Source: Atopsyche davidsoni
Lineage: Eukaryota > Arthropoda > Insecta > Trichoptera > Hydrobiosidae
DNA length: 64,000 nucleotides
Reading direction: 5' to 3'
NCBI GenBank assembly: GCA_022113835.1
Contig: JAILWY010000029.1
Location: 2,820,001 to 2,884,000, forward strand
In this document: piece by piece, positions 46,633 to 58,825 of the stretch
Position numbering within the stretch: position 1 is the stretch's first letter
How the letters are laid out: each line of letters starts with the position of its first letter
Notes under the pieces: model-generated
The model's input: the letters and a program-made list of their open reading frames with translations, nothing else
Databases searched by the model: none
Told to the model about the DNA's origin: nothing
Translations under genes and position numbers: made by a program

Positions 46633-46638
46633 AATAAA
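46633..46638 (+). terminator. Candidate proximal poly(A) signal
   Basis: AATAAA within TGATAAAATAAAGTATTGC. Others lie at 47016-47021 and 47449-47454. Any of these could end a shorter 3' UTR of 4.0-4.8 kb. Confidence 0.25.
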
Positions 46639-49600
46639 GTATTGCTAAATCTAGACCCAGTGAGGTCCGAGAGAAAGCCACTCGATAGCTCCTCTCAGTG
46701 TATTGTCCTTTTAGATTATGCTGCGAGGCGATTGCGCGATCTGCTCTGAGTCGTCTCCGACACAGGCCGGATGCGTTCGGGGCGATCCGAGGATTCTAGC
46801 GATATATTTGAGGGTTGAACGATATCCACCCCTATCTGTACATATAAATAACATTATTTTGTATCAAGTGTATGTAGGGCAGTCGCACAGAGTTAAGGTA
46901 ATGCATCGTACAACAAAGAGTACAAATTAAACATAATATTGAATATGTATAATTCTATAGTCGAATACTGCTTACTTAATGTCTTCAGACCGAATTTACC
47001 TCATTAGATAGACAAAATAAAATATAAAAGGAAACCCATGTACAAATTCTGGTAGAAAATCAAATGGAGTACAAAATAATGTTTAACAAGGCTTTCCAAA
47101 TCATTGGTATTTTTGTGTATTTGTGTAACAGGACGGTGTCTTAATATTTCCCTGATCTTCTGCGGACGGCCGTTTTCCGGCTATTTCGGGCAGTTAAGTA
47201 GTTTATTTTGCTCTGTAGGTGGATTCGGATCATTCATATCATTACGCAAAGTCTGGTCGACGTGATACTTTTGATTTTATACAAAAATATTTTCAAACTA
47301 TCGCCTTTTTATTATTTCAATACAAACGTTGAATTCAATATATTTTTAATTGCGTAGTTTCTAGTGCGTTATATTTTTGTACTCTTTTTACGTAGACAAG
47401 ACTTGTGTGTCTTAAAAATTAATATTGTTTGTATTAACGGTGGCTAATAATAAAACTGGGCCAAAAGATTAATTAGCTCACAAATTCCTGAAATTTGTGA
47501 CAATCGGGAGATAAGGGCAATATTCGCCGGGACGACTAGTTTTATTATTGTAATTGGTTTATTTTATTAATATCCGCGGTCTATTGTTGGGTTGGATTAG
47601 ACGTCGTAATAATATGAATGAGGTATCCAATATGTTCAATGTATTATATAAGATCAATGGAATATTCGGACATGACAACATGGAAGTTGGATAACAGATA
47701 AAATGGGAGTAATGGTTAGATTTTACTGTTCGTAATGACAATTCGTGTAAGTAATAATATTAGTGTCAATATTTTGTGACTACTTAAGATATTTAATTGG
47801 TATTTATGACTTTTGTGTATTATAATGGTGTTATGGATCGGTATAGCCGCGGGGTGGAGGGCCGAGTGCTGCAGAAACATTCACGACCAAAAACAACAAT
47901 ACCACACGTTTATAGAGCGGCCTAGAATCAATATAAAATTGAAATATTATTAAAAATTATATACGTAATGTTTTTAAATCACATCAAATGCGTTTTAGAT
48001 TGTATTTTATCGTTTCAAAAACGTTACTTTTTACTTCAATCATGTCAAACGAATAAGTGTTACCGAGCCTTGAGAAGTTAAATAAGTTGTAATTAAATTA
48101 ATTTGATTGTTTGGACATGTTGACTATTTACATTAGAGAAACAAACGGGTATTTTGTTCGTACTTTACGGGTATGTAATTAAATTAAAATTATACTTTAA
48201 TTAGCTAGCTAAGAATGTGCTTAAGTGTTCTCGTTTGTGACATGAATTGTTTGTTGAATTTTGAGCGATCATTGAAATTTAGTAGTTACCCTTGATTGAT
48301 GACGATGCTTTTGAAATTTACGCTGCGACTACTTTTCATTCGGATCACTTTATTAAAATGTATAAGCAAGACGACGTTGACGGATAATGATAATAATAAA
48401 ATTATACAATACGTTTTATTAAATTTGAAAAATGTGTTTTTGGCGAAGCAGGTTTCATCACGGTTGTGTATATTTTTCTTTTGTGCTGAAATTATTTTGA
48501 AAAAAAAAAAAAAAAATACCCTACAGGGTGATTACAAATAAGTGGCTAATTTTTTTTTTTTTTTTTTTTTTTTTTCTTCATGTGTTTAGAGGGTAATAGG
48601 ACGCCCAGCTCAAAACGCTCTGCCAAAAAAAATTTTTTTTTTCATTTGACGGTGAGTATCGTCACTCCCCTTTGCGGGGCTGCCCCAGTCGGTGCTGGTC
48701 GGTGATTTCAGCTGGCGCGTTTGTTTCTGCGGCCACTCTCGTCCTCTTGCGTTGGTTTTATGGCCAGTGTTGGGGCCTTCCCGCGAGTGCGTTACCGATC
48801 CACAATATCGAGTTCGCGATAATGATGCGTTCAGAACAGTACCCCCAATATTATAAACGTAACGGCAGGGACGGCATTCATATATATTTTTTTTTAGCTT
48901 CCGGAAGCCGCGGGCAATCACTCATGGCGAAAAAACCCCATTGAAAAGCATCTCGTCTATTTTGTTCTCGCCCCTGAGTGGGTGTGTGGAATAAACGACG
49001 AGCAAACGTTGGTGTGATGTTATTTTGAGCCCCGCTCATCATGGTGTCCGTGATTATCGTTATCGCCATGGGGAATTACCCCGTCCTTCCGTTGAATTAT
49101 TTTTATTGTTGTAAGTAATGAAGATCGTTCGAATTGACACGGAGAAATGTATTACGCGGTCATTTCATTATCGGTAAATATAGATTAGTGTAATCAATTT
49201 TGATGTCATGGCTATATTTATAGATTATAAATTTAAACAGATTTTGAAATGAATAACTCAAGCCCCCGGCCCCCTCGGGCATGGGGCTCGACACCTTCAG
49301 CATTCGAGATTATTTTCCAGTAGCAAAATGTCTCCTGTGAAATTTCTGTACTTCGTTGAAAAAATAAAAAATACGATCATATCTTTTGTAACGTAAGAAC
49401 GATTTTTGAGCTTTTGCGAATTTTTTATTCAATGATCAATCAAATTGCATTTCTATTTAGAAAAATTTTACTACGCAAGTACGCATGTTGCAGCTAAATT
49501 TAATTATACTTCAGCTATGTACGTTTAGAAAATGGTGATGATTGTCATTATTAGGTCATTCGGTGTGTGAACAAATTTCACTCACAAGATCACGTATTCG

Positions 49601-51039
49601 ATGCTCGTGAAAGTTTGATTGTCTCATTGAATATAAATTTTGTAATTGTCAACCATTTGATGACACTTTCCACAAAGTAAACACATAATCAAATTAATTC
49701 TGATAAATCACCGCCACAGGTTGTGACAATACTACGAGTAAATCTCACGGAAAGTGTCATTGTCTCAGTTTCCGCGTTTGCAACCTGAACTGGTTTCTGT
49801 GTAATCGTTGTGCAAATATTTTTTTTATTATTTTATTGTGGACCTAAAAACGGACGGGCAGAGCGATGTGAAATAGCCGAGCTGTCCCCAAAATTTATTT
49901 TGTAGTAGAAGAACTGTATAAATGTTTTTTTTTTTTTTTTTTTTTTTTAGTTTTGATCGAACGAAACGATTCGAAGATCAATAATTCTCTCGTGTGCAAT
50001 TCGGGTGTTTAAGGCGTAATGCATTTGGCAAAGGAAAAATGTGGATCATTGCGACAAAAACTGATTTTCTTTTTTTTGATTTATTTAATTTTTTTTTTTT
50101 TTTTTTTTTTTTCGTGACACGGACCGGAGCCGAAAAGCCGAAATGGAGGAAAACGCGTAAAAAAAAAAAAAAAATACCAAAACTATTGCAATAAATTATT
50201 ATCACACTCTTTATATTGTGAAAACTAAAAAAGTGGGCGCATCGTTTGTGCTATATTAATATTTAATTGTGCGATTGCGCCACTTTTGTGTGTCAATCTA
50301 TTTCAATTTCTACATTTTTTTTTTTTTTTTGTACGGTGCTTGTCAAATCTGCAATGAAGCGTGGAAAATTATTCGTTTTGCGATACAAAACTAAAAAATA
50401 TATTAAAAAATGTAGACTCTTCCGCAATTGTGAAATTTCAATTGAGAAATTATTTAATGCATAATTTTGGTATTTTTTTTTTTTTTGAGTGAAGTTAATT
50501 TTATCAAAAAAAAATGCTCAACAAATACGATTGCTTGATTAGAATTGATGACACATATTTGTTGAATATTTTTTTATGAAATGTCTGTCGAATAAAAAGT
50601 GTGTACATGTCGAATTCGACAGGCATTTTGGACAGTTCGATCGAGCACGCGGTTCGTGTATTGCTTGTCGAAAGTCCGTTACTTCATTCAGCGCGTTTCG
50701 CAGGTGATTCGGTGAATATATATATACCTGACAAGATAATAGACAAAAAAAAAATTGTACAAGCGTGCTTGTCGTTTCGGTTTGCGCGGCTTTCCGCTTC
50801 CGGTCCGGGGAAGAATGAAAAAAAAAAAAACCACCGATCGAGGTCGTTTGATTGTAAGTATATGTGAGGGAACTATATTCATAAGACAGGATAATATTGG
50901 ATGGTCGGGAGCCTAACATGTACTAGCCAAGGTAATGGTTACAAGTTTGTTCGACGTACAAGTAATTGCTGATAGTTGATAATATATAAAATGCTGCGTG
51001 CCTTCTTTAGCAATTGCTAATATAAATATGAAGATTGAA

Positions 51040-51045
51040 AATAAA
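51040..51045 (+). terminator. Candidate poly(A) signal
   Basis: AATAAA followed about 28 bp later by a GT-rich GATGTGTTGG stretch and then an abrupt change to GC-rich sequence at 51075. Confidence 0.25.
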
Positions 51046-52280
51046 GATATATTGGTGACTTAATTTCAATCAGATGTGTTGGACCCGCGCCGCTGGGGGG
51101 GTCGCCGGCCGGGCGGCGACGTCGTCAATATCGGTTTCGGATTTACAAACGACACCCCCGCATGCGATATCACAGATCAATGCGACGCGTTGGCGACCCC
51201 TGGTCGGGATGGAGGCCCCCCGCCCTGCGACCCCCTCGCGCGGTCCAATTTACTTATAATTTTACATGGTGCATATGGACCCCTCGGCTGTTTTCACGCC
51301 ACAGAAAAATGCCTTCGAACGAAACGACGGCCACCTTTGTAGACATCACTTATTTACAACAGCAACAAAAAAAAATAATAAAAAATTAGACAAAACTCCC
51401 CCGTGTCTATGAAAGTATTTGTAGTATTTATTATCGTGAATATTTTTGCAGGTGGAAAAAAAATTAAAATATGTTTCAAGGGCGTTGTTCTGTGGCGTGA
51501 AACACGCCGAGGGGTCGTGCTATATATTCCTATATATTGTAATACATTTTACCTATTAAAAAAAAAAATCGTTCAATGATAGCACATATTTATTAACTAT
51601 TTCATATGTGAGAATATGTTTTACGGGTGATATATGAAATGTTATTGTCTATGTTGAGTATTCTAAGCCTATGAGATTATTGTCAAAAAATTATAAAATG
51701 TTGGAGTCGAATTCGTTTTCATTTGTTCGTGTAAACACTACGTAGTTTTAAAATATTTAAAAAAAAAAAAAAAAAAACGACCGTTTAAGTGCTCGCAACA
51801 CCGAAAGAAAAAAAAAAAAAAAAACCCCCCCCTCCCTTTCAAAATATTCCGGTTTGTAATATTTTTATCGAAAGCCGTCACATAATCAAAATTAAAATAA
51901 AACTCGTCAATTTGTTCATTGAGAAATTGTTTCGTTTGATTTATTCGGGCACTTAAAGGGTCAAGCTGGCAACATTGTTATTTGAATGATGAACGTTATT
52001 TTTGGCCGGGCGGGATTCGAACTTCGAACGTGTTCGAAAACGAGCGAAAGTGCGTTCCATTTTCGAAAGATCGAAAATAAATCACCGCCGAGCGAAATGA
52101 ACGCCCGGCGTTCTTTTTTTAAACACAACCGACTGAATAACCGCAAGTTTGCCAAACAAATTTTCCAATATTTAAAAAAAAAAAAAAAAAAACTGAGTAC
52201 AGGAAATGAAAAAACCTCTCGTGTTTGAATATTTTTAATTTAACGTTAAACTATATAGTTATTGGAAAATATTGTTTAAG

Positions 52281-52316
52281 AATAAATAAGTTCCTATTTT
52301 CAATTGTTTAAATAAA
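52281..52316 (+). terminator. Candidate distal poly(A) signals
   Basis: AATAAA at 52281-52286 and 52311-52316, the second followed by a T/GT-rich TATGTTTGTCCTTTTCTTTC element. The dispersed repeats resume about 250 bp further on, so this is the best-placed end for the longest transcript. Confidence 0.35.
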
Positions 52317-52564
52317 TGTTGTAACAATACAGATATGTTTGTCCTTTTCTTTCGTGGTGCGCCCGCGCATGTCCGGCTCGCTCTGGGAGGCTCCACGACA
52401 TTCAGCCGCGGCAGGTCGGACGGGGGCGCGCGTGTGTTAGTTAGTGTCCATTTTTATATTGTAATCAAAAATGTGTATATTTGATATTTATTTTGACAGA
52501 CCATCAATAATATATTATTTTAAGAAATAAAGAACATTCCAATAAAACTCCGCGGCCTTTCATT

Positions 52565-52612
52565 ATTGAATCGGTGACCGGTTTCGGCAACCTTTCACGT
52601 TGGCATTATTAT
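52565..52612 (+). mobile_element. Family A arm fragment
   Basis: GGTGACCGGTTTCGGCAACC and TTTCACGTTGGCATTAT. This is the first family A copy downstream of the gene. Confidence 0.6.
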
Positions 52613-52780
52613 TAAATACATTCATCACAAACAAACGAACATGCACTGACATCAAAACACGTATAATCTAGACAAGAAGTACACTTTTTCTAAACAATAC
52701 AAACAACAGCAAAAAACAGGTAAGCAAGCGGTTAGTTACGTGTCGTGTTGTTTACAAGTGTAAAGGGATTGTTAGTGACA

Positions 52781-52835
52781 GTCTCTATCAAAAGCACGTG
52801 TGCTAACCACTAGACAACAGTGTCGTCAATCTCGA
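52781..52835 (-). pseudogene. tRNA-derived SINE head (A box)
   Basis: On the - strand GTCTAGTGGTTAGCACACGT matches a tRNA D arm and A box. No matching B box is found downstream, so it is a fragment. Confidence 0.35.
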
Positions 52836-53387
52836 GGTCGTATATATTCTCGGCCTGCGTATAAGTTTGCAGCATTATTCGTGGAGTAATAATTTTTCAA
52901 ATTGCCCAAAATCGATCGAGCGGAAACAAAATAAAAAAAACAAAAATGGCCGGCGCGACATTACAAATGCACGCGACATTAAATATTCAACTCCCGCTGA
53001 AATGTATACATTCAGTATTATAATAAGGGGAGGAGAGAGTCCCCCTGCGACCAGTTTCCCCCAGATGTAAAAATTCTGATAAAAAATTTGCGTACATAAT
53101 GAACTGATGCAAATGTCCATTGTGCCCCGCTCTCCCCAGCGCTGGGAGAAATGTACATTTTTTTTTTTTTTTTTTTTGTTCAGTTTTATTTTGTTTGAAA
53201 CGTAAAAGTTACGCAGGTCGGCAATATTAGAAAAAAAAAAAAAATATATATATATATATATATTTGCTTGTTTTTATTTTTTCAGCAAATCAGAATCGTT
53301 TTATACTATGTATATTTAAGTACGTAGAGCCCATAAGCCACACTACTCAAAATATTTTTTTCTTTAGAAATATTGCTATATATTTCG
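52836..53387. other. Non-coding spacer
   Basis: Poly-T at 53158-53177, poly-A with a TA run at 53230-53262. No gene is recognised. Confidence 0.5.
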
Positions 53388-53683
53388 TGTGTCTGGCTGA
53401 CCGCTGGTCACGTCTGAGGCTTTCGATCGGTGCTCAGATATTTTCGCCATATCGCATTAACAATATATAAACATTTATTCATAAGTATCCTCCGCGCTTT
53501 TTACATTGCTTCTGTGTCCTGAGCGCATGGAGTAGGATCGGTAATGGAGTAGCGTTCTCATAGCTCGGCGGGGAGTTTCTGAAAGAGTATCAGATCTAAA
53601 TACCAGAGCTTTGCGAGGAAAGGAATAGACGTGGAGCTATTTTCAGTGAGGAGAGGCACCTGAAGAAGGAGAAGAATTTAATT
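53388..53683 (+). repeat. Left arm of a large inverted repeat (family B-related)
   Basis: From GTGTGTCTGGCTGACCGCTG to GAGAAGAATTTAATT it is the reverse complement of 55187-55475. Landmarks in order: TCACGTCTGAGGCTTT, GTATCCTCCGCGCT, GAGCGCATG, GAGTATCAGATCTAAATACC and GTGAGGAGAGGCACCTGAAG. The last is the family B signature. Confidence 0.75.
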
Positions 53684-54264
53684 GTCAGGCGCAGTTGTTT
53701 GGATGCTGGAGTGCATAAATTTTGTGTATTTCAGTTATTTTTATGTAAAAACGGATCTTGACAACTGGAATATGCATAAAAGTGCAGTTTTGCATAAAGC
53801 CCCGCATGGAGGGCGCACACAATGGCGTTTTTTTTCCCCACAATTGGTTCTTGATTTTCACGATTAGCCTCGCGTGTGCCTCGGCGTGTACCCCGCCAAG
53901 GTAAAGCACTCACTGCATTTTACCTCATTCCTAATTTATTATTAATAAAAATATATTATATTTCCCTTAGAAAAGCATGAACACTGGCTCAGCACGAGTA
54001 TATATGTGAAGAGTGAAGAAGAAGAAGAATCTCAAAAATCGCTATTATAAATAAACACCGTTTATATTGCTAATAAATATATTTTTATATGCAGGTTTCA
54101 ATACAGAAAAAAGGTAAATTAATAAAAAAATATAATTAGTAACAACTCTTAGTTTTCACTAAATTTTTAATTCCGTTTTAAAAGTAAAAAAATTTCAAAT
54201 ACATAAAACTTACTATTTATTAGTTTTTCTGTGTAATTTGTTGTATTCATTTAAGGCAAACTTT

Positions 54265-54455
54265 GGTGTTAATATTTTAAAATACAATATTTGAGTGATT
54301 TTTTCACAATATAATTTTTATTGGTGACCGGTTTCGCCGACCTTTCACGTTGGCATTATAATATGATAATGCCATCGTATTATAAACCGCCCAATTATTT
54401 TATTTTTTTACATTGGATTCCACCAAGTACTCTCTGTCAAAAATATTGATTACTT
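54265..54455. mobile_element. Family A palindromic element, near-complete
   Basis: The left arm runs TTTGAGTGATTTTTTCAC, GTGACCGGTTTCGCC, ACCTTTCACGTTGGCATTAT. A central palindrome GGCATTATAATATGATAATGCC follows, split as GGCATTAT and ATAATGCC. The right side ends in TTCCACCAAGTACTCTC then TGTCAAAAATATTGA, the complement of the family's left end. Confidence 0.7.
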
Positions 54456-54657
54456 ACAAGAGTTTTATTTAATATATAATGGTTAACAGGTACTACAACA
54501 CGCTATATGCTATGCGTAGGTTGTGAGGCTTACAACATGTGGCTTAGGTGGTAGTCGTTATTGAGTATGTGTAGTGAAAAACATGGGTAAAAAAAAAACA
54601 CACACACTATATCATGAATACAAATAAAAAATATTCAATAAAAATTAATTGAAATAA

Positions 54658-54800
54658 TCAATATTTTTGACAGACAGTACTTGGCGAAATATTTTAAATA
54701 AAATACTTGAATAATTTTTCTACGTGTTAATTTTTATTAGTGACCGGTTTCGCACACCTTATCGCAGTCTCTCTCACTCTGATAATGCCAACGCGATCGC
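54658..54800 (+). mobile_element. Family A palindromic element, copy 9
   Basis: AATATTTTTGACAGACAG, TACTTGGCGAAA, GTGACCGGTTTCGCACACC, then TCTGATAATGCCAACGCGA. Left end, arm core and central hairpin are present; the right arm is reduced. Confidence 0.65.
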
Positions 54801-55186
54801 TCGAGTATTTTATTTAAAATATATTAAAATTAATTTAATACGCGGCTCGGTCGTATCGTTCCATTAGTACGGCACGGTATGGTAGCGCAGTGCAACACAA
54901 AGCCTCTCTATGCAAATCCGCTCGATTGAAATTTGGGGAACGGAGTTTATTTGCAGTTTTTATTGATGCCAATTTTAGGATTTGGGGTGAAAATGACGCT
55001 TTTCGTTGTTGCGTGAGCGTAATTTTCGATAAAAATAAATGAATTTCAAAAAAAATTATTTCATATACGACCATTAAACGTTGATTTATGCAAAACTGTA
55101 TTTGTATGCATGTTCCAGTTGTGGAGATTCATTCTTGCATTAAAGTAACTGAAATACTATAAAAAAATTTGCTCCTCGCTTGAAAA

Positions 55187-55475
55187 TTAAATTCTTCTCC
55201 TTCTTCAGGTGCCTCTCCTCACTGAACACACCTCTATCTCTGCTCCTTACAATGCTCTGGTATTTAGATCTGATACTCTTTCAAGACGTCCCCGCTTTTA
55301 CAAGGTACTTCCACAATCATTCCGAGGCCGCTGCTCTATTACTGATCCTTCACATGCGCCCAGGGCACAGAATGGCAGCCGTGCACAAGCAATGAGGAGA
55401 GCGCGGAGGATACTTACACATAAGGAAGACCAAAAGCCTCAGACGTGACCAGCGGTCAGCCAGACACACAAAAAT
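55187..55475 (-). repeat. Right arm of the large inverted repeat
   Basis: Reverse complement of 53388-53683 with moderate divergence. The + strand carries two overlapping frames of about 70-80 codons with no recognised domain. Confidence 0.75.
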
Positions 55476-55799
55476 CACACTCGATATAAATGCTTCTCAT
55501 ACGATATATATATATATATATATTTTTTTTTAGCAATTTCGTCAAATGAAAAAAATATTTATTATAGAGCAGTGTGGCTTAAAAATAGAGTATAAAACAT
55601 TTCTCAGTTTTTTTCAGTCTCTCCTATAAAACCGCTATTTTTGTGTCTCCATAAGGAAGAACTACTTGAAGAGTCATCTATTATTATATATATTGCTACT
55701 CTTAATATGCATTTGAATGCTCAATGTACACATTAAAAGTGATTTATATACTCAATGGGCTTGATCCCATATCGTGAAAAGTTTCGGCGGTAATAAATT

Positions 55800-55970
55800 A
55801 TTCCTCTTCAAGGGGTGTCTCCTGCGATCCAACACATATCGTTGAAGATACACCGAATGCTATGATGCGAAATCAAAGCGTTTAATATGAGAATCATTAA
55901 AACACCATGAATCAGAATGAGCCATGCACAGAATCATCTCTCATCTAAGGAGAGGCACACGGAGAAGAAA
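55800..55970 (-). repeat. Family B fragment
   Basis: Contains GAATCATTAAAACACCATG and CATCTAAGGAGAGGCACACG followed by GAGAAGAAAAC, the complement of family B landmarks. Confidence 0.55.
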
Positions 55971-55974
55971 ACAA

Positions 55975-58340
55975 TGCTGTATATTTCTTGCACGGACTAT
56001 ATGCTACATATTCGCTTTTTTTTTTCATTTCTGATTACGCAAATGTACAAATGTGCTTGAAGAAGCGTCGTGAAGTGATCGCCGAAACGTCCCCATGCGA
56101 TGATATCTTGCGACCGTCGACCGCCCCTCTGTGCGATTAAATATGCACGTTTTTACAATAAATTCGATACCCCAGCAGCCGTCTGGGGTGCGGCGAGCCT
56201 TTCAGGGCTTCCCCATGGCCTTCCCCATGTCCTTCCCCATGGCCTTCGCCACTTTTTTTTTTTTATTCAAATCAAGGGTAGTTTTTGACAAAAATGCGAA
56301 ATCGCATACCGAATCATATTTTTCACAAATATTATTTATTATTTTTATTATTGCATCCACGAATCCAGGAGAGTACAAACAGCAAATGCGAATAGCCAAA
56401 ACGCTAGGAGATTGCAGTGTTTTTGTCGTTTGCTAGCGCTTTATATTTGAATCAGCTGTTCAGTGTTGAAATATAAACGTACAAGACCAGACACTCCAAA
56501 GATCCAAAAAATCATACACTCTTGCAGGTGTTACTAACATTTTTATACAAAACCTTGATAGATAGACCCTTTGTTCAAATTATCTGAATTATAATGTCTC
56601 CCGATGATATCCATATTCGCTAGTATTTTTAAGTTTTGCTACCTAAACTTGCTTGGTGTCCATCCCTCGTCTGCCACAAAAAAAGGACCGTTTTACCTGG
56701 CGAAATCGTGTCATTTAATTAATTTAATTATCACTTTATTTTTCTATCTCAAATGTTGATTTTTTTACAAAGCATTGAAAAAACTATAAATTATATTTAA
56801 ATATTTTTTATTATTTAATTTACGTTCATTTTCAGGGTAAAAAAAAATCTTAAAGATGTTGAATAATTGGATAAAATGACGACTTTTCAAAACCAAAGTT
56901 TCTTGAAGATTTTTTTTTTTTTTAATATTTAAATTAATATATCGCACACGGTTTACATTTAATCTTTTAATTCCAATTAAAAAAAATACATTTAAATGTT
57001 TAGGACTCTTAGAACAGGGACATGACGAAACTCCAAATTCCTACACTCTAATCGGAAAAACACATATTTATCATATTAAAAGTAAATTTACAAGAAATAA
57101 AAATATATTCTGTTCGGAAAAAATAATGTATGTAACTTTTTGCATTTAAATTATTTTGATTGGTGCAGTCGATTTTTCGCAAAACGGACCAGAAAATGAT
57201 CAAAAAAACTCGAGTATGGGACTTAGGCCCTTATAAGATGTTGCAGTGCAGTTGCAGTGGGATATAAATATTTTAAACCATAGTCTCTTAAAGCAAGGTT
57301 AGGTTAGGTCAACGCAAGACGCGTGCTGAGCTCACAGTGAAAAAAAAAAAACCTCCCCAATATTCCCATCGCATTCAATGGCATATAATTTAACATTAAC
57401 ATTAAAAATACTACATTGTGCGCATTGTGCATTATTTCATGTGATTAAACGACACCCCTCAATTTACAAGCGCCCCCCTCATTTTTACCAAGAATACACA
57501 TTTTTTCCAATAAAATTCACCCAACGCGTCTATCCTGAAATCTATTTAATTAAAAAAAAAAATAAAAAAATAAAAATAACAACACATCAGACACAATCGA
57601 CGCATCTGTCCCGGAGAGAAGCGCAAACTTTACACACACAACAAAAAAAATCAAAAGAATAATAAAAGGCTTATCCCTCGGCGGCGTCTTTTCTCATTTT
57701 AATGACTCGCGCGGAAACTACAAAAAAAAAAAAACACACACACAAACAATAAAAACTGTCAAAAAACGGGGAAAAAAAAAAAAACCACCCCTTCCGCGGG
57801 GAAAGTGTGCCAAATTTACAATGAAAATAAAAAGGGTGCACGTGCTCCAGGTTCGCGGAAAAAATTGGGTCAAATCCCTGCACTTGTGTGGATTTTTTTT
57901 TTTTTTTAGGGATGGATTTAATAAAAATACGCTCGCCGGGAGTTTTTTTTTTTTGCCCTTTTTATTTGTGAAAATATATAAATATATATATTAAATGAAA
58001 TTGAAATTGGGAGCGCATTGAAATCAACCCGTTTGAAAAGTGTCACGCTTTTGCTGAAAGGGTAGTTTTTATTATTATTTTTTTGTTAAAAGCTTTTAAT
58101 TTTTTTATTATTTTATAGCCACGGCTGCGCGATGAAATATTTGGGCATTGTTATTATTACTATACAATGTATTATTATTATTTAAGCCGTTGCGTTTTAT
58201 CGTAGTTTTGCTTGTTTCGAGACACTTTAATTATATAAAATTCAATCAATTTAAATTCCGTTATCTTAATCCATATGTTCGTAGTCTCTCAGCCGTTTGT
58301 CTATTCAATAGACAGATTAATATTTATGAAGTGTCCCATC
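55975..58340. other. Non-coding DNA with simple repeats
   Basis: A 12-bp CCCCATGGCCTT-type repeat at about 56210-56250. TTAGG doublets in GGTTAGGTTAGG at 57298-57309. Many poly-A or poly-T runs (56910, 57335, 57720, 57770, 57893). A relative of the start-of-window repeat is near 57362. No gene is recognised. Confidence 0.45.
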
Positions 58341-58349
58341 TTCAGAGAT

Positions 58350-58825
58350 ATACTGAAGCTGAACTTATAAAAATTTCAAGCAGCTCCCATATATCAAATC
58401 ACCTAAACGCAACGGCTGCCAAATCCTACGTAACTGATTCATGTGTTTCTCAAAGTTTCGCAGACCGTCTTCAGGTATATTTCAAAACTGAAAGAGGCAC
58501 TGGAAGAAGGAAGTTTGTTCGTGAAAATGGTCACCAACCTCAGTGAAGAAGAGATGCTTCGTTTTGAACCATCTTCGGGGATATCAAATCGTGCAACAGC
58601 AACGGCTGCCAAAGCCTACGGAATCGCTTCATGGGTTTCTCGAAGTTTCGGAGACCGTCTTCAGGTATATTTCAAAACTGAAAGAGGCACTGGAAGAAGG
58701 AAGTTTGTTCGTGAAAATGATCACCAACCTCAGTGAAGAAGAGATGCTTCGTTTTGAACCATCTTCGGGGATATCAAATCGTGCAACAGCAACGGCCGCC
58801 AAAGCCTACGGAATCGCTTCATTTC
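58350..58825 (+). repeat. 190-bp tandem repeat, about 2.4 units
   Basis: GACCGTCTTCAGGTATATTT occurs at 58463 and 58653 (190 bp apart). The upstream partial unit begins near 58360 and the last ends near 58822. Each unit includes AAAGAGGCACTGGAAGAAGG and AAAATGGTCACCAACCTCAG, a family B-like signature. Because 190 is not divisible by three, the overlapping frames seen here are not conserved proteins. Confidence 0.8.

Larger units (their letters stand above)
42642..52330 (+). other. Probable long 3' UTR and downstream flank of the zinc-finger gene
   Basis: About 9.7 kb after the TGA contains no copy of family A or B, no satellite array and no convincing ORF, in contrast to both flanks. It holds scattered AATAAA signals, AT-rich elements, two TGTACATA (Pumilio-type TGTANATA) sites at 43935 and 46837, and poly-T or poly-A runs at about 48549-48575, 49926-49949, 50091-50112, 51760-51778 and 51809-51825. 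A CpG-rich patch lies at 51075-51250. Whether one transcript spans all of it cannot be decided from sequence. Confidence 0.45.
53684..55186. other. 1.5-kb segment between the inverted arms
   Basis: Holds two family A copies and a family B tail near 53965-54030 (GAAGAAGAAGAATCTC). No transposase or other long ORF is present. It may be a composite of nested insertions. Confidence 0.5.

Noticed and set aside
42642..52330. K-box (TGTGAT, 45575), Brd-box-like (AGCTTTA, 43597) and Pumilio-type sites
   Set aside because: Six- to eight-base motifs are expected by chance in 9.7 kb. Without conservation they do not support specific regulation. The Pumilio-type sites are only mentioned in the UTR entry.
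57298..57309. Insect telomeric TTAGG repeat
   Set aside because: Only two to three TTAGG/CCTAA units occur here and near 20655-20675 and 60550. This is far too short for a telomere or an interstitial telomeric array.
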